DNA of 64,000 nucleotides from Bradyrhizobium manausense (GCF_018131105.1 NZ_JAFCJI010000001.1:2728001-2792000), one strand, 5' to 3'. Positions 8,720 through 17,311 are shown, numbered from the stretch's first letter. The notes: generated by a model not told the origin, from the letters alone. Numbers and translations are program-made.

Positions 8720-9202
8720 CTACGCGATCGCCAAAATCTCGATCTCCTGCGCCCCTCCGCCGACCACGTCACCCACAGCCTTCCCCATCAGCGATTTCGC
8801 GACCGGCGCGACGAACGAGATCGATCCGGCCTTCGGATCGGCCTCGTCCTCGCCGACGATGCGGTAGGTCTGCACGCGGCCATCAGTGCGGCTGAAGGTC
8901 ACCGTGCTGCCGAAGGCGACAACATCGGTCGATGCCGGATTGGCAACGAGCTGCGCCGTGCGCAGGCGCTCGGTCAGATAGCGCGCGTCCCGCAAAGGCA
9001 CCGCCGACTGCCGGCGCTTTTCGTTGACGTCGTCGATGGCTTGCGCGGCTTCATAGGCCTCGCGCGCAGCGTGAAGCTGCGACTGCAATGCCTGCAAGCC
9101 CGCTTCCGTCACGAGGTTCGGATGCGGCGAGATCGGACGATCCGGCAGCAACGTCTCGGAGGCGGTCTCGGCGCTCTCTTCTTTGGTAAAGGCGACGCTC
9201 AA
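8720..9202 (-). CDS. GreA/GreB-family transcription elongation factor-like protein
   Basis: The 160-residue product has the two-domain Gre layout. An N-terminal antiparallel coiled coil (about residues 30-85) ends in DDVNEKRRQSAVPLRDARYL. A C-terminal FKBP-like domain (about 90-158) has VAFGSTVTF, YRIVGEDEADP and GSISFVAPVAKSLMGKAVGD. True GreA rescues backtracked RNA polymerase by inserting acidic tip residues into the secondary channel. Here the tip region is AIDDVNEKRR, so the acidic pair may be DD, but the context differs from E. coli GreA. It could be a Gre paralogue binding polymerase without cleavage activity. It is transcribed alone. Confidence 0.82.
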   Translation of the reverse strand: MSVAFTKEESAETASETLLPDRPISPHPNLVTEAGLQALQSQLHAAREAYEAAQAIDDVNEKRRQSAVPLRDARYLTERLRTAQLVANPASTDVVAFGSTVTFSRTDGRVQTYRIVGEDEADPKAGSISFVAPVAKSLMGKAVGDVVGGGAQEIEILAIA

Positions 9203-9299
9203 TTCGAGATCCTGTCGAACGGTTTTGGAGTGATCGCCGCGCCACTCGCCTGCAGTCCACCGCAGTGAACCGCGCCGGGTGACCTGCGATCATCTTTCA

Positions 9300-9782
9300 C
9301 TATATCTCAAGTTCGACGAAACGGCGTAGCTTGAAGACCAGGTCGGGCAGCGCCTGACGGAACCGGGTCGCGTTCTGGAAATTGGTCGAGAACGGCGCGA
9401 AGGTGATCATCGCGTTCCAGTGGCGATAGCCGTAGACCGTGACCGAGACACCGGACGCCGGAAAACCCTCGATCTTGCGCAACTCGCCGAGCACGAGTTC
9501 GGCAATCGCTGCCGCGGGCAAACGTCGCTTGCCGTCGGACGTCAGCGGTTGATTGACAGGCGCGGCCGGCTCCGGAACAGCGGCCGCGTCGTCGGACGCA
9601 TCCTGGAGCTTGGGCGATTCCGCTTCCGGGATCTCGGGCACCGCAGGAACGGGCTCGCTCGCCGGCGCGGCCGGCATGAAGTCAGCAAGCGGCGGCGGGC
9701 TTGCGGCCTCTGCGCGCTTGTTGCCTCCCAGGATGCTGCTGATCATGGCCACAAGGCCAGCATCCTTTGCGTCGTCACTCAT
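9300..9782 (-). CDS. Hypothetical protein with acidic/proline-rich N-terminal half
   Basis: The 160-residue product has a low-complexity Ala/Pro/Glu-rich first half (about residues 25-85). A compact C-terminal domain (about 88-160) contains RRLPAAAIAELVLGELRKIEG and VYGYRHWNAMITFAP. I recognise no family. The ATG at 9782 is preceded by GGGGGAAG at good spacing; the GTG just before it is less likely. No membrane segment or signal peptide is seen. The neighbour downstream is the GreA-like gene, about 100 bases away on the same strand, so co-transcription is possible. Confidence 0.7.
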   Translation of the reverse strand: MSDDAKDAGLVAMISSILGGNKRAEAASPPPLADFMPAAPASEPVPAVPEIPEAESPKLQDASDDAAAVPEPAAPVNQPLTSDGKRRLPAAAIAELVLGELRKIEGFPASGVSVTVYGYRHWNAMITFAPFSTNFQNATRFRQALPDLVFKLRRFVELEI

Positions 9783-9918
9783 CACGGCTTCCCCCGGCTC
9801 GGCCTACTCTAACATCGGCACCGTAGACTGCCACAAGGGCCGCGCGTCAGATCAAACCATCACTCCTGCATGGCTCCCTGCTCCGCCGCGACAGCACGCC
9901 GCGCCGCAAGACGATCGG

Positions 9919-10251
9919 TCATTGCTTCTCGAACGGAACGTATTGCTGATACTCCTTGGGCACCGAGCTGCGGTAACGCTCCGGCACGGTCCCGGTATCC
10001 ATCGAATGCTCCATCTCCTGCCGGGTCATGGCCTTCGGCGCCGTCTTCTTCGCCGGCTTCTTCTCAGCGCTTTTCTTCGAAATAGTCGACGGGCTCGATG
10101 TGTCGGAGGCTGTGCCCGGCGGTGTCGTGGTCGTCGGCGCGGCGGTTGCAGCCGGTTGCGTGGTCGCCGGCGTGTTCTGCGCCAGCGCGAGCGGTGTCTG
10201 CATGATGAGCGCCAGTGCCGCAGTCGCGGTCAGCAAATATAATTTTTGCAT
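9919..10251 (-). CDS. Small secreted protein, Thr/Pro/Lys-rich
   Basis: The 110-residue product begins with a clear signal peptide (MQKLYLLTATAALALIM, cleavage near ALA-QNTP at residue 25). A Thr/Ala/Pro linker, a lysine-rich stretch (KKSAEKKPAKK) and a conserved-looking C-terminal segment (TRQEMEHSMDTGTVPERYRSSVPKEY) follow. The start at 10251 is fixed by GGAGGT five bases upstream; the open frame further upstream lacks such a site. The function is unknown. The tail resembles small periplasmic proteins common in Bradyrhizobium, but I cannot name a family. Confidence 0.75.
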   Translation of the reverse strand: MQKLYLLTATAALALIMQTPLALAQNTPATTQPAATAAPTTTTPPGTASDTSSPSTISKKSAEKKPAKKTAPKAMTRQEMEHSMDTGTVPERYRSSVPKEYQQYVPFEKQ

Positions 10252-10884
10252 CAGAACCTCCAATATACCTGAACCCCAATGGCAAGGGCGTCGTCCGGCG
10301 CGATCGACGCGTGCAAGTCGACCGAGGATAGGCGGGACCACGCCCGCAAACTGTGGCCGAGATCACATGCCCACGACGGCTTGCCGCATCATAGGCGCTT
10401 GCCGGGCACGACGCACGCTCCGATACCGGGGCGCGCGCGACAACGCGTCGGATGCCGCCTCGAATACGCAAGGGCCTCGTGGCGACTTTCCGGCAGGTCG
10501 GCCGATCGCGGATCACTCCGCGTTACGCATTCTCGCAAGCCTCAACGATTGACGGCGCGGCATGCGCGCACCGACACAACTTTCACGGGAGCATGAAATT
10601 CGGTACGGCATCGGCCTCGCTGATTAGGTCGGCGAGGCTGACATTGCCTCGCATCGCCGATGTCGATGACGAGAATGTTATTCAGCATCGACACGCGAAA
10701 AATTCGCGAAGCACATCCACAGCTTGTTCGCAACGCTGCCTCACAAAACCGGATCGACGTCGCGCAATGTGTGAAGCAGCGCATTGCGAGGCAAAATTCA
10801 GCGATCTAGCTTCACATGCATATCCTATGACGAACAATTTTAGATTTAGTTGCTTGCCGTCGTCACTTTTCATGGAGGTCCTTT
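10252..10884. other. 633-base intergenic region with no convincing gene
   Basis: This gap separates the divergent small secreted protein and the haem peroxidase. Its right half (about 10,560-10,880) is noticeably less GC-rich than its neighbours, with runs such as AATTTTAGATTTAG near 10,840. It must hold the promoters of both flanking genes, but I cannot assign clear -35/-10 pairs. Open frames here overlap each other on both strands, lack good ribosome sites and have no recognisable features, so none is called. Confidence 0.5.
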
Positions 10885-12429
10885 ATGAGCAGTCGTCACG
10901 CTATTGCGCCCCGCGGTCTCAACGCCACCCGTTCGCCGCTGTCACAAGGCCGCTTCGGCCGCATGTTTCGCACTCTGACACCGGCTAAATTCGGCCCGAA
11001 CGAAGCCGACAACATCGCCAACCTCGCAGCGCTCGCCGACAACATGGTCGGCGATTTCGATCCGCCCAAGGACGGCCCCGACGCCGAGGAGAGCGGAATT
11101 CCCGCGCTCTACACTTACTTCGGTCAGTTCATCGATCACGACATCACCTTCGATCCGGTGAGCTCGCTGACCAAGCAGCAGGATCCGGATGGGCTCGTCG
11201 ACTTCCGCACGCCCGCGCTCGATCTGGACAATCTCTATGGCCGCGGTCCGAACGACCAGCCCTACATGTACGACAGCAGCGGAAAATTCCTGCTCGGCGA
11301 TCCCCTGACCGGCACCGGCGTCGCCAACGCCGTCGACCTGCCGCGCTTCAGGGGACGCGCACTCATCGGCGACCCCCGCAACGACGAAAACAGCATCGTC
11401 TCGCAGTTCCAGGGATTGATGCTGCGCTTCCACAACCGGATGGTCGACGACAATGACGGTCTCTCCTTCCAGGACGTGCAACAGCGCGTGCGCTTCCACT
11501 ATCAATATGTCGTGCTGAACGACTTCCTGCCGCGCATCGTCAATGCCACCGTGCTGAACGATCTCAGGACCGGCGGCCATTACGATCGCGGCAAGCTCGC
11601 CTATTATCACTGGAAGACGTACCCGTTCATGCCGGTCGAGTTTTCGGTTGCCGCCTACCGGCTCGGACATTCCATGATCCGGCCCGGCTATCGGCTCAAC
11701 GACGCCGACAACATGCTGCTGCAGATATTCCCCGATCCGAACAATCCCGACAACAACGCGCTGACCGGTTTCCGCGCGATGGGGCCGGGACGCGCCATCG
11801 ACTGGGGGCGGTTCATCGACATCGACACCCGCGCCTACGGCGTCGAGGACGACAGCACCAATCCCGACAACAAGCGGCGCCTCCAGTTCGCCTACCGCAT
11901 CGACACCTCTCTGGTCGATCCGCTGCGCAAGCTGCCGCCGGAGGTCGCCTCCAATCCGTCGTCGCTGGCGCTTCGCAATCTCGAACGCGGCTGGCGACTC
12001 GGGCTGCCTTCGGGCCAGGCGGTCGCCAGGGCGATGCACCAGACGCCGCTGACCGACGAGCAGATCATCGTCGGCCGGGCCGTCGATGATCCCGATCCGT
12101 CCGGCGACCCGCAGGTTCCGATCGCGTCGATTGCGAACGGCATCTTCAAGGGTAATTGCCCGCTCTGGACCTACATCCTCGCGGAAGCGGCCCAGTTCAA
12201 GACCGCCGTCGCAGTTCCGGCCACCGGCGCCCCGGCGGGCGGCGTCAACACGCCTCAGCTCGGCCCGGTCGGCGGACGTATCGTCGCCGAGGTCTTCCTC
12301 GGCATGATGTTCGGCGACGCCTCCTCCGTGCTGTCGCTCGATCCGAACTGGGCGCCGGTGACCGGTCCCGCTTTCGCGCTGAAGGATCTCGTGACCTACG
12401 CACTCGGCCAGGGCGCACCGCTGCATTGA
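10885..12429 (+). CDS. Animal-type haem peroxidase (peroxinectin/peroxicin-like)
   Basis: The 514-residue product matches the peroxidase-cyclooxygenase superfamily. The distal haem motif is FGQFIDHDITFDP with H85, which also carries the Asp expected to bind haem. A helix with IVSQFQGLMLRFHNRMVDD corresponds to the conserved catalytic Arg/Asn helix, and the proximal histidine is H262 in AYRLGHSMIRPG. Family members oxidise halides or phenolic substrates with hydrogen peroxide. No signal peptide or transport repeat is visible, so export is unclear. The ATG has GGAGG 8 bases upstream. It stands alone, followed by a strong hairpin. The lower GC upstream hints at lateral acquisition (inference). 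Confidence 0.92.
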   Translation: MSSRHAIAPRGLNATRSPLSQGRFGRMFRTLTPAKFGPNEADNIANLAALADNMVGDFDPPKDGPDAEESGIPALYTYFGQFIDHDITFDPVSSLTKQQDPDGLVDFRTPALDLDNLYGRGPNDQPYMYDSSGKFLLGDPLTGTGVANAVDLPRFRGRALIGDPRNDENSIVSQFQGLMLRFHNRMVDDNDGLSFQDVQQRVRFHYQYVVLNDFLPRIVNATVLNDLRTGGHYDRGKLAYYHWKTYPFMPVEFSVAAYRLGHSMIRPGYRLNDADNMLLQIFPDPNNPDNNALTGFRAMGPGRAIDWGRFIDIDTRAYGVEDDSTNPDNKRRLQFAYRIDTSLVDPLRKLPPEVASNPSSLALRNLERGWRLGLPSGQAVARAMHQTPLTDEQIIVGRAVDDPDPSGDPQVPIASIANGIFKGNCPLWTYILAEAAQFKTAVAVPATGAPAGGVNTPQLGPVGGRIVAEVFLGMMFGDASSVLSLDPNWAPVTGPAFALKDLVTYALGQGAPLH

Positions 12430-12448
12430 ACTATTGACGATGACCGAC

Positions 12449-12479
12449 GAAGGCCGCCTGCGTCATGCCGGCGGCCTTC
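12449..12479 (+). terminator. Hairpin downstream of the haem peroxidase gene
   Basis: A perfect 10-base stem (GAAGGCCGCC at 12449-12458 with GGCGGCCTTC at 12470-12479) encloses an 11-base loop and starts 19 bases after the stop codon. No T-run follows, so it may stabilise the 3' end or act only as a weak intrinsic terminator. Confidence 0.5.
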
Positions 12480-12573
12480 AGCTAACGATGCTGAGATCAG
12501 TCCGCGGGCTGCCTCGTTCACCTGCGAGCACCAGTAGCCGAGGTGTGATTTCAATGGGAGTGCTTTCGCTGTC

Positions 12574-12789
12574 TCAGGGCTGCAGCAATGACAGGAGCCT
12601 TTGACGATCCTGATCGCGCAGGCGCTGGCAGTCTCGCAGCCGTTCCAGCTCCTTTTCAGCGTTGACGGTATTCTGACCATCCTTTTTCAAGTCGAGAACG
12701 AGCCGCTCCTGTTCTGCAAGCTGGCGTTCTCCTGCGACCACATCTCGTTCAACACGGCTCAATTCATCATAGATCGAAGTTCTGTCCAT
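12574..12789 (-). CDS. Small coiled-coil protein (71 residues)
   Basis: The short product is highly charged and helical throughout, with VERDVVAGERQLAEQERLV, LDLKKDG and a second helix ending in QDRQRLLSLLQP. Small proteins with this VERDVVAGERQ pattern recur in Bradyrhizobium genomes in my recollection, which supports a real gene, but no function is known to me. It lies between the peroxidase and a membrane protein, on the opposite strand to the peroxidase. The region before the ATG (12790-13025) holds no other gene. Confidence 0.6.
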   Translation of the reverse strand: MDRTSIYDELSRVERDVVAGERQLAEQERLVLDLKKDGQNTVNAEKELERLRDCQRLRDQDRQRLLSLLQP

Positions 12790-13025
12790 CGAAGCACTCC
12801 ACGTGCTCGATCAACCCCGATCGGCGTTTCACCGTTCCTTCTCTTCTGCCGTTTTTTCCCGATCATTTTGACGCTAGCGGGAGAAATGGACTCAACCGCG
12901 AGTGTACGTGTCGGCGTCTCAGGCGAAGATCAGAGACGGGCCTATGAGCAGCCCATGTCCAGTCGGACGTGAAGAAGACCAAGCGCATCCTTCGTCGCGT
13001 CGGCGCAATCGGTGCTTGAAGAAAC

Positions 13026-13418
13026 TCATCGCCGCCGGTTCATGAGCCACAGCGCGCCCGACGATCCCGCGAGCGTGACGACCATCATGAGAACGAGCCC
13101 GGCGGACATGACGGCATCCCCTGCTGCCGCCAGTGAGCTGCCGCCCCCGCCCACGAGCATCAGCAGTGGAATGGCCACAAGCGGGCCGCCGAGCTGGGCG
13201 GCAAGGAAAGCGCCGAGAAGCGAGACGACGATGTTTGCAATCCAGCCGAGCACACCCCGTTTTTTCGTCCATGCCTCGTGGACGGCGATCGCCAAAGCGG
13301 CGGCAAACGTGGCCGCCGCAATCACCAAGCCCCCACCGACGGCATCCATCGGAATCGCGCCGGCCATCTGCAGAACCACGATGCCGATCACGGCAATCAG
13401 CACGATGATGTATGGCAT
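13026..13418 (-). CDS. Small integral membrane protein, unknown function
   Basis: The 130-residue product (from Met at 13418) has four predicted membrane helices with glycine-rich packing (VLQMAGAIPMDAVGGG, LLGAFLAAQLGGPLVAIPLLMLVGGGG) and ends in a positive tail (LMNRRR). A longer form from 13460 adds 14 polar residues; the upstream GAGAGGAGG is too far from that start. No family is recognised. It is isolated, about 340 bases from the next gene upstream. Confidence 0.6.
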   Translation of the reverse strand: MPYIIVLIAVIGIVVLQMAGAIPMDAVGGGLVIAAATFAAALAIAVHEAWTKKRGVLGWIANIVVSLLGAFLAAQLGGPLVAIPLLMLVGGGGSSLAAAGDAVMSAGLVLMMVVTLAGSSGALWLMNRRR

Positions 13419-13759
13419 GAGGTTCGTCCCTGCTGCTCGGTCGGAGGCGACTGCCGGCATGCTCGCGTGGCAGGCTCGCCTCCTCTCACGATTAGTTGCT
13501 GGGAATCCTTGTCCGGTTCATCCGCGGAGCTCGAACGGCCTCCGAACCCAAAGCCGCTGCGTGCAAATGTGCGCGGCCGATTGGCTTGGATCAAAGCGCG
13601 CTTTTTGTCTGGGAGTCGCCACAGGGTTGCAAGACGTGCCTGACCAGCCGGCCTACAATCCTGGTGAGTGGTGAACTGTGAACTGCCTCACTTCACCACT
13701 CCACCGATCAGGATATCTTCCTAGACGGCTACCCCGGTGCCCGAGCGACGGAGGATAAG
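13419..13759. other. 341-base intergenic region without a supported gene
   Basis: The region separates two divergent small membrane-protein genes. It holds a short direct repeat (GTGAACT twice at about 13,672-13,686) and no hairpin or RNA gene that I can support. A 61-residue open frame on the plus strand (13496-13681) has unusual composition and no ribosome site, so it is left out. Promoters for both flanking genes should lie here but are not clear by eye. Confidence 0.45.
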
Positions 13760-13990
13760 ATGCATCATTCGTTCTACTTGTTTTTGCCGCTCGCGCTCGC
13801 AGCCACGCCTGTCATGGCACTCGAAGTCCTGACATCAGATGCGAAGCGTTCGGCGATAGCGGCAGAAGCGAGATATCGGATCCTGATCCGCGTCGCGGGC
13901 GCGCTGACTATATTACTGGTCGTATCAAGCCTTATGACATTCCATCCCGAGCTCGGCGCAATCATCGCGGAGTATAATCAATTCTCATAA
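13760..13990 (+). CDS. Small membrane protein (76 residues)
   Basis: The product has a hydrophobic N-terminal signal-like helix (residues 4-21) and a second membrane helix (about 42-60, IRVAGALTILLVVSSLM), with a polar loop between them. A GGAGG ribosome site sits 6 bases before the ATG, which is the main support for calling this short frame. I recognise no family. It is a stand-alone gene with its own upstream region. Confidence 0.55.
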   Translation: MHHSFYLFLPLALAATPVMALEVLTSDAKRSAIAAEARYRILIRVAGALTILLVVSSLMTFHPELGAIIAEYNQFS

Positions 13991-14147
13991 CCGTTCCGTC
14001 GAAATGATGCCTCGGGATTGAAGCCTCCGACAGTGAGCCGCAGCCACGAGCCGTTGAAGCAGCATTGACGCGTTTATCCGGCAGCAAACGCCCAAGCGGA
14101 TCGACGACCGCCTTATCTCGAAAGTCCGGCGTCGGTGCGCAGATGCG

Positions 14148-14666
14148 CTAATGCGCCGCCGCGAGGCCGCTCTCCGCAAGCCGCTCCGCGAACCAGAGCG
14201 ACTGCGCCTGATCGACGACGCCACTCACATAAACTTCCGAAATCGTCACGCTGTCCTTGTCCAGCACCAGCAGCACGCCCATCCAAAAGGCGAACCAGAC
14301 ATGCGGATCGGTCATCGCCTTCAGCTTGTGCTGATCGTGCTCCAGCGGCGTGTGATTGCTCGCCTTGCGAATTTCAACGCTGAGCAGATTGTTCGGGATC
14401 TCGCGCTGGTGCACGACCACGTCGGGATAGATCGACTTGCCGAGATGATCGTCGGTCGAGATGATGGTACCGTGCGGCAGGTGCAGCGTGCGCTCGCCGA
14501 GCCGGTCGTAATTGCAGTCGACTGCCCAGCCCTGGAACTGCCGCTCGAGATAGACGGCGAAGCGGTGCGTGATCGCGCGCTCGCCGATGTCCTTCTCGAA
14601 CAGGAATCCCTCGTGGGCGTAGAACTCCCGGAGCGCCGCGATTATCTTGTTCAGCTCGGTCTGCAT
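14148..14666 (-). CDS. PD-(D/E)XK-nuclease-like protein of unknown function
   Basis: The 172-residue product starts with helices (LNKIIAALREFYAHEGFLFEKDI). Its core resembles the restriction-endonuclease fold: an acidic residue in SIYPDVVVHQR, then a beta strand NNLLSVEIRKASNH, giving D-x(n)-E-I-R-K. In canonical PD-(D/E)XK enzymes the motif is E-x-K, so arginine occupies the usual lysine place and the lysine is one residue later; activity is therefore uncertain. Met at 14666 has GGCGGGGGC upstream and is preferred over starts at 14681 or 14684. It has no methyltransferase or toxin partner nearby. Confidence 0.65.
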   Translation of the reverse strand: MQTELNKIIAALREFYAHEGFLFEKDIGERAITHRFAVYLERQFQGWAVDCNYDRLGERTLHLPHGTIISTDDHLGKSIYPDVVVHQREIPNNLLSVEIRKASNHTPLEHDQHKLKAMTDPHVWFAFWMGVLLVLDKDSVTISEVYVSGVVDQAQSLWFAERLAESGLAAAH

Positions 14667-14747
14667 CGTGCCCCCGCCCATCACGCGCCCACTCGCGCCG
14701 CTATCAGACCTTCATGGTGAGAGCGCGGAACGCGCCACACCAGCAAT

Positions 14748-14876
14748 GTCGTCCCGGCGAAGGCCGGGACCTATGCCGCGAGATCCACCGAGGGCGCGCG
14801 GTGCGCCTGCCGGACCTCGAATCTTCGTCAAATCTCTCCCCGGGGTTATGGGTCCCGGCCTTCGCCGGGACGACGT
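14748..14876. repeat. Palindromic intergenic repeat, family C (GTCGTCCCGGCGAAGGCC)
   Basis: The element starts with GTCGTCCCGGCGAAGGCCGG and ends with the reverse complement (CCGGCCTTCGCCGGGACGAC), with a variable middle that includes a CCCATAA-like segment. Two further copies are at 37135-37266 and 63206-63336. It lies between the convergent-facing 3' side of the ThDP enzyme and the nuclease-like gene. Confidence 0.85.
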
Positions 14877-14897
14877 CCTGAGAGAGCTCGGCCAGCC

Positions 14898-16445
14898 CTA
14901 CATCTGCACTTCGATCAGCCGCGGTCCCGGCTCGGCGACGGCCTCGGCCAGCGCCTTGTTGAACTCGTCGGCATTGGTGACGGCGCGGCCCGGCACGCCC
15001 ATGCCCTTGGCCAGCGCGACGAAATCGAGCGTCGGCCGATCGAGGCGGAGCATGTCGTTGGCGCGCTGGCCGGGCTCGCCGGCGCCGACATTGTCGAACT
15101 CGCCGCGCAGGATCTGGTAGATGCGGTTGGCGAACACAATGGTGACGATGTTCAGGTTCTCGCGGGCCTGCGTCCACAGCGACTGGATCGTGTACATCGC
15201 GCTGCCGTCGCCGACCATGGTGATGACCTTGCGATCGGGGCAGGCGATCGCGGCGCCGATCGACAGCGGAGTCGAGAAGCCGATCGAGCCGCCCATGTTC
15301 TGCAGCCAGTCGTGCGGCGCGGCTGCCGCCGTCGGCGGAAAGAAGCCGCGGCCGGTGGTCAGCGACTCGTCGACCATGATCGCGTTCTCGGGGATCGCAC
15401 AGGCGATCGCCTGCGCGATCGAGGCGAAGGTGAGCGCGCCGGTCGGCTTGACGAGTTCAGCCGAGGCATGTGGCTTGACGTCCCTGGCGCTGGCCTTCAC
15501 GGCGCCGGCGAGCGCTTCCAGCGCCGCCACCGAATTCTCGCCCCAGGAGGTCATGCGATGGACCTCGCAGCCCTCGGGCTTGAGCATGCTCGGCTTGTTC
15601 GGATAGGCGAAGAACGCCACGGGATCATCGGACTCGACCAGCACGATGTGACGGAACCTGGCCAGCATCGGCAGCGCGTTCTCGATCACATAATGGATGC
15701 GGTCGATCGAGAAGCGGCCGCGGCCGCGCGCCATCTTCGGGCGGAAGGTCGGGCCCATCACGGTGCAGCCGGTCTTGGCGGCGATGCGCTCGGCCAGCGC
15801 CAGGCCCTGCTCGCTCAGCGCGCTGCCAGTCATCAAGAGCAGCGTGCCCTCGCCGTCGCCATGCAGGATCTTTGCGGCCTGCTCGACCGCCTGCGGCGAA
15901 TAGCTGGCGCGCTGCTGCTCGGCCGGAACCTCGGCCACGCCATCGGCTTCGTTCCAGGCGGTGTCGGCAGGCAGGATCAGGGTTGCGATCTGCGGCGGGG
16001 CGCTCTTGGCGGCGGCGATCGCGGCGGCGCCGTCGGCGGCGACCGATTTGGAATTCGGCGAGGTGCGGACCCAGGACGACATCGGCCGGGCCAGGCCCTC
16101 GATGTCGGAGGTCAGCGGCGCGTTATAGTCGATGTGGTAGACGGCGTGCTGGCCGACGATATTGACGATGCCGGAATTGGCCTTCTTGGCGTTGTGCAGA
16201 TTGGCGAGGCCATTGGCGAGACCGGGGCCGAGATGCAGCAAGGTCGAGGCCGGCGTGCCCTTCATGCGGAAATAGCCGTCGGCCGCGCCCGTCACCACAC
16301 CTTCGAACAGGCCGAGCACGCAGCGCATGCCCGGCACGCGGTCGAGTGCCGCGACAAAATGCATCTCGGAGGTGCCCGGGTTGGTGAAGCAGACGTCCAC
16401 CCCGCCCTTGACCATCGTCCGCACCAGGCTTTCCGCACCGTTCAT
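14898..16445 (-). CDS. Thiamine diphosphate-dependent enzyme, acetolactate synthase large subunit-like
   Basis: The 515-residue product has the three-domain ThDP layout: an N-terminal PYR domain with catalytic E48 in LGLFEGVVTGAADGY, a central domain, and a C-terminal PP domain with the cofactor signature starting at G412 (GDGSAMYT, ending in FANR). It resembles annotated acetolactate synthase large subunits and is also close to benzoylformate decarboxylases. No small regulatory subunit is adjacent, so a biosynthetic AHAS role is unlikely; a catabolic carboligase or decarboxylase is possible. The frame opens at 16496, but Met at 16445 has GGGAGC upstream. A second ThDP enzyme lies at 35.5 kb. 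Confidence 0.85.
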   Translation of the reverse strand: MNGAESLVRTMVKGGVDVCFTNPGTSEMHFVAALDRVPGMRCVLGLFEGVVTGAADGYFRMKGTPASTLLHLGPGLANGLANLHNAKKANSGIVNIVGQHAVYHIDYNAPLTSDIEGLARPMSSWVRTSPNSKSVAADGAAAIAAAKSAPPQIATLILPADTAWNEADGVAEVPAEQQRASYSPQAVEQAAKILHGDGEGTLLLMTGSALSEQGLALAERIAAKTGCTVMGPTFRPKMARGRGRFSIDRIHYVIENALPMLARFRHIVLVESDDPVAFFAYPNKPSMLKPEGCEVHRMTSWGENSVAALEALAGAVKASARDVKPHASAELVKPTGALTFASIAQAIACAIPENAIMVDESLTTGRGFFPPTAAAAPHDWLQNMGGSIGFSTPLSIGAAIACPDRKVITMVGDGSAMYTIQSLWTQARENLNIVTIVFANRIYQILRGEFDNVGAGEPGQRANDMLRLDRPTLDFVALAKGMGVPGRAVTNADEFNKALAEAVAEPGPRLIEVQM

Positions 16446-16732
16446 TCTATCTGCTCCCGCAACCGGCCCATTCCAGTGATCCGTCCGATCAATCATTGTT
16501 CGCGGGCCCGGTCAAAGCAAGAGCCGGCATTGCCGCCCTGCCCCGCATGACAACCCGCCGGCTTGGCTAATGCTTTTTCGACAAATTGGCCCTGGTTGGC
16601 GATTTGGTAACGCCGCCCGTTAACGATGACCTGTCTGTTAGGAAGGTTTGCCTCACGGGGCCGTGGCTTGCGGAATGCCCGCAAATATGGCCTGTGGCTT
16701 CTGTTGAATCGATTTTTTTGCTGGGGGAAACA

Positions 16733-17311
16733 ATGATCCGGTTTTTTGCCGCGCCGATCACCGCAATCGCGCTCTTGCTGGCTGGCGCAGCCGACGCATC
16801 CGCGGCCGGCATGATGGACTTCACGGGCACCAGCTCCACCGGCTATCTCGGCGGCGGCGGCGCGAGCCCGATCCCCCGCACCACCGTCATGTACAACGGC
16901 AACTATGCCCCCGGCACGATCGTGGTGAACACCGCAGAGCGCCGGCTCTATCTCGTGCTCCAGAATGGCCAGGCGCTGCGCTACGGCATCGGCGTCGGCC
17001 GTGACGGCTTCCGCTGGGGCGGGGTGCACAAGATCACGGCCAAGAAGGAATGGCCGGAATGGACGCCGCCGTCGCAGATGATCGCCCGCCGGCCCGACCT
17101 GCCGCGCCACATGAAGGGCGGCATCGAGAACCCGCTCGGCGCCCGCGCGATGTATCTGGGCTCGACGCTTTACCGCATTCACGGCTCCAACGAGCCGGAG
17201 ACGATCGGCCAGGCGGTGTCCTCGGGCTGCTTCCGCATGACCAATGACGACGTCACCGACCTCTACGGCCGCGTCGGCGTCGGCACCACCGTGGTCGTGC
17301 TCAACAACTGA
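16733..17311 (+). CDS. L,D-transpeptidase (YkuD/ErfK family), periplasmic
   Basis: The 192-residue product has a signal peptide (about residues 1-25), a Gly-rich linker and a YkuD domain. H150 sits in RIHGSNEPETIGQ and the catalytic cysteine C166 in AVSSGCFRMTN. Such enzymes form 3-3 peptidoglycan cross-links or attach proteins to the wall using diaminopimelate. Here the enzyme is the compact type with no LysM or other wall-binding domain. The ATG at 16733 follows GGGGGAAAC; earlier starts would bury the signal peptide. The next gene lies 83 bases on and could be co-transcribed. Confidence 0.93.
   Translation: MIRFFAAPITAIALLLAGAADASAAGMMDFTGTSSTGYLGGGGASPIPRTTVMYNGNYAPGTIVVNTAERRLYLVLQNGQALRYGIGVGRDGFRWGGVHKITAKKEWPEWTPPSQMIARRPDLPRHMKGGIENPLGARAMYLGSTLYRIHGSNEPETIGQAVSSGCFRMTNDDVTDLYGRVGVGTTVVVLNN

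Noticed and set aside
10942..12426. A 494-codon frame antisense to the haem peroxidase
   Set aside because: The peroxidase strand carries both haem ligands and a ribosome site; the antisense frame has neither.
13496..13681. A 61-codon plus-strand frame with several cysteines
   Set aside because: It has no ribosome site, no recognisable domain and atypical codon use, so it is not supported.
15312..16550. A 412-codon plus-strand frame over the ThDP enzyme
   Set aside because: It is antisense to a gene with full ThDP motifs and shows only Arg/Gly-rich composition.
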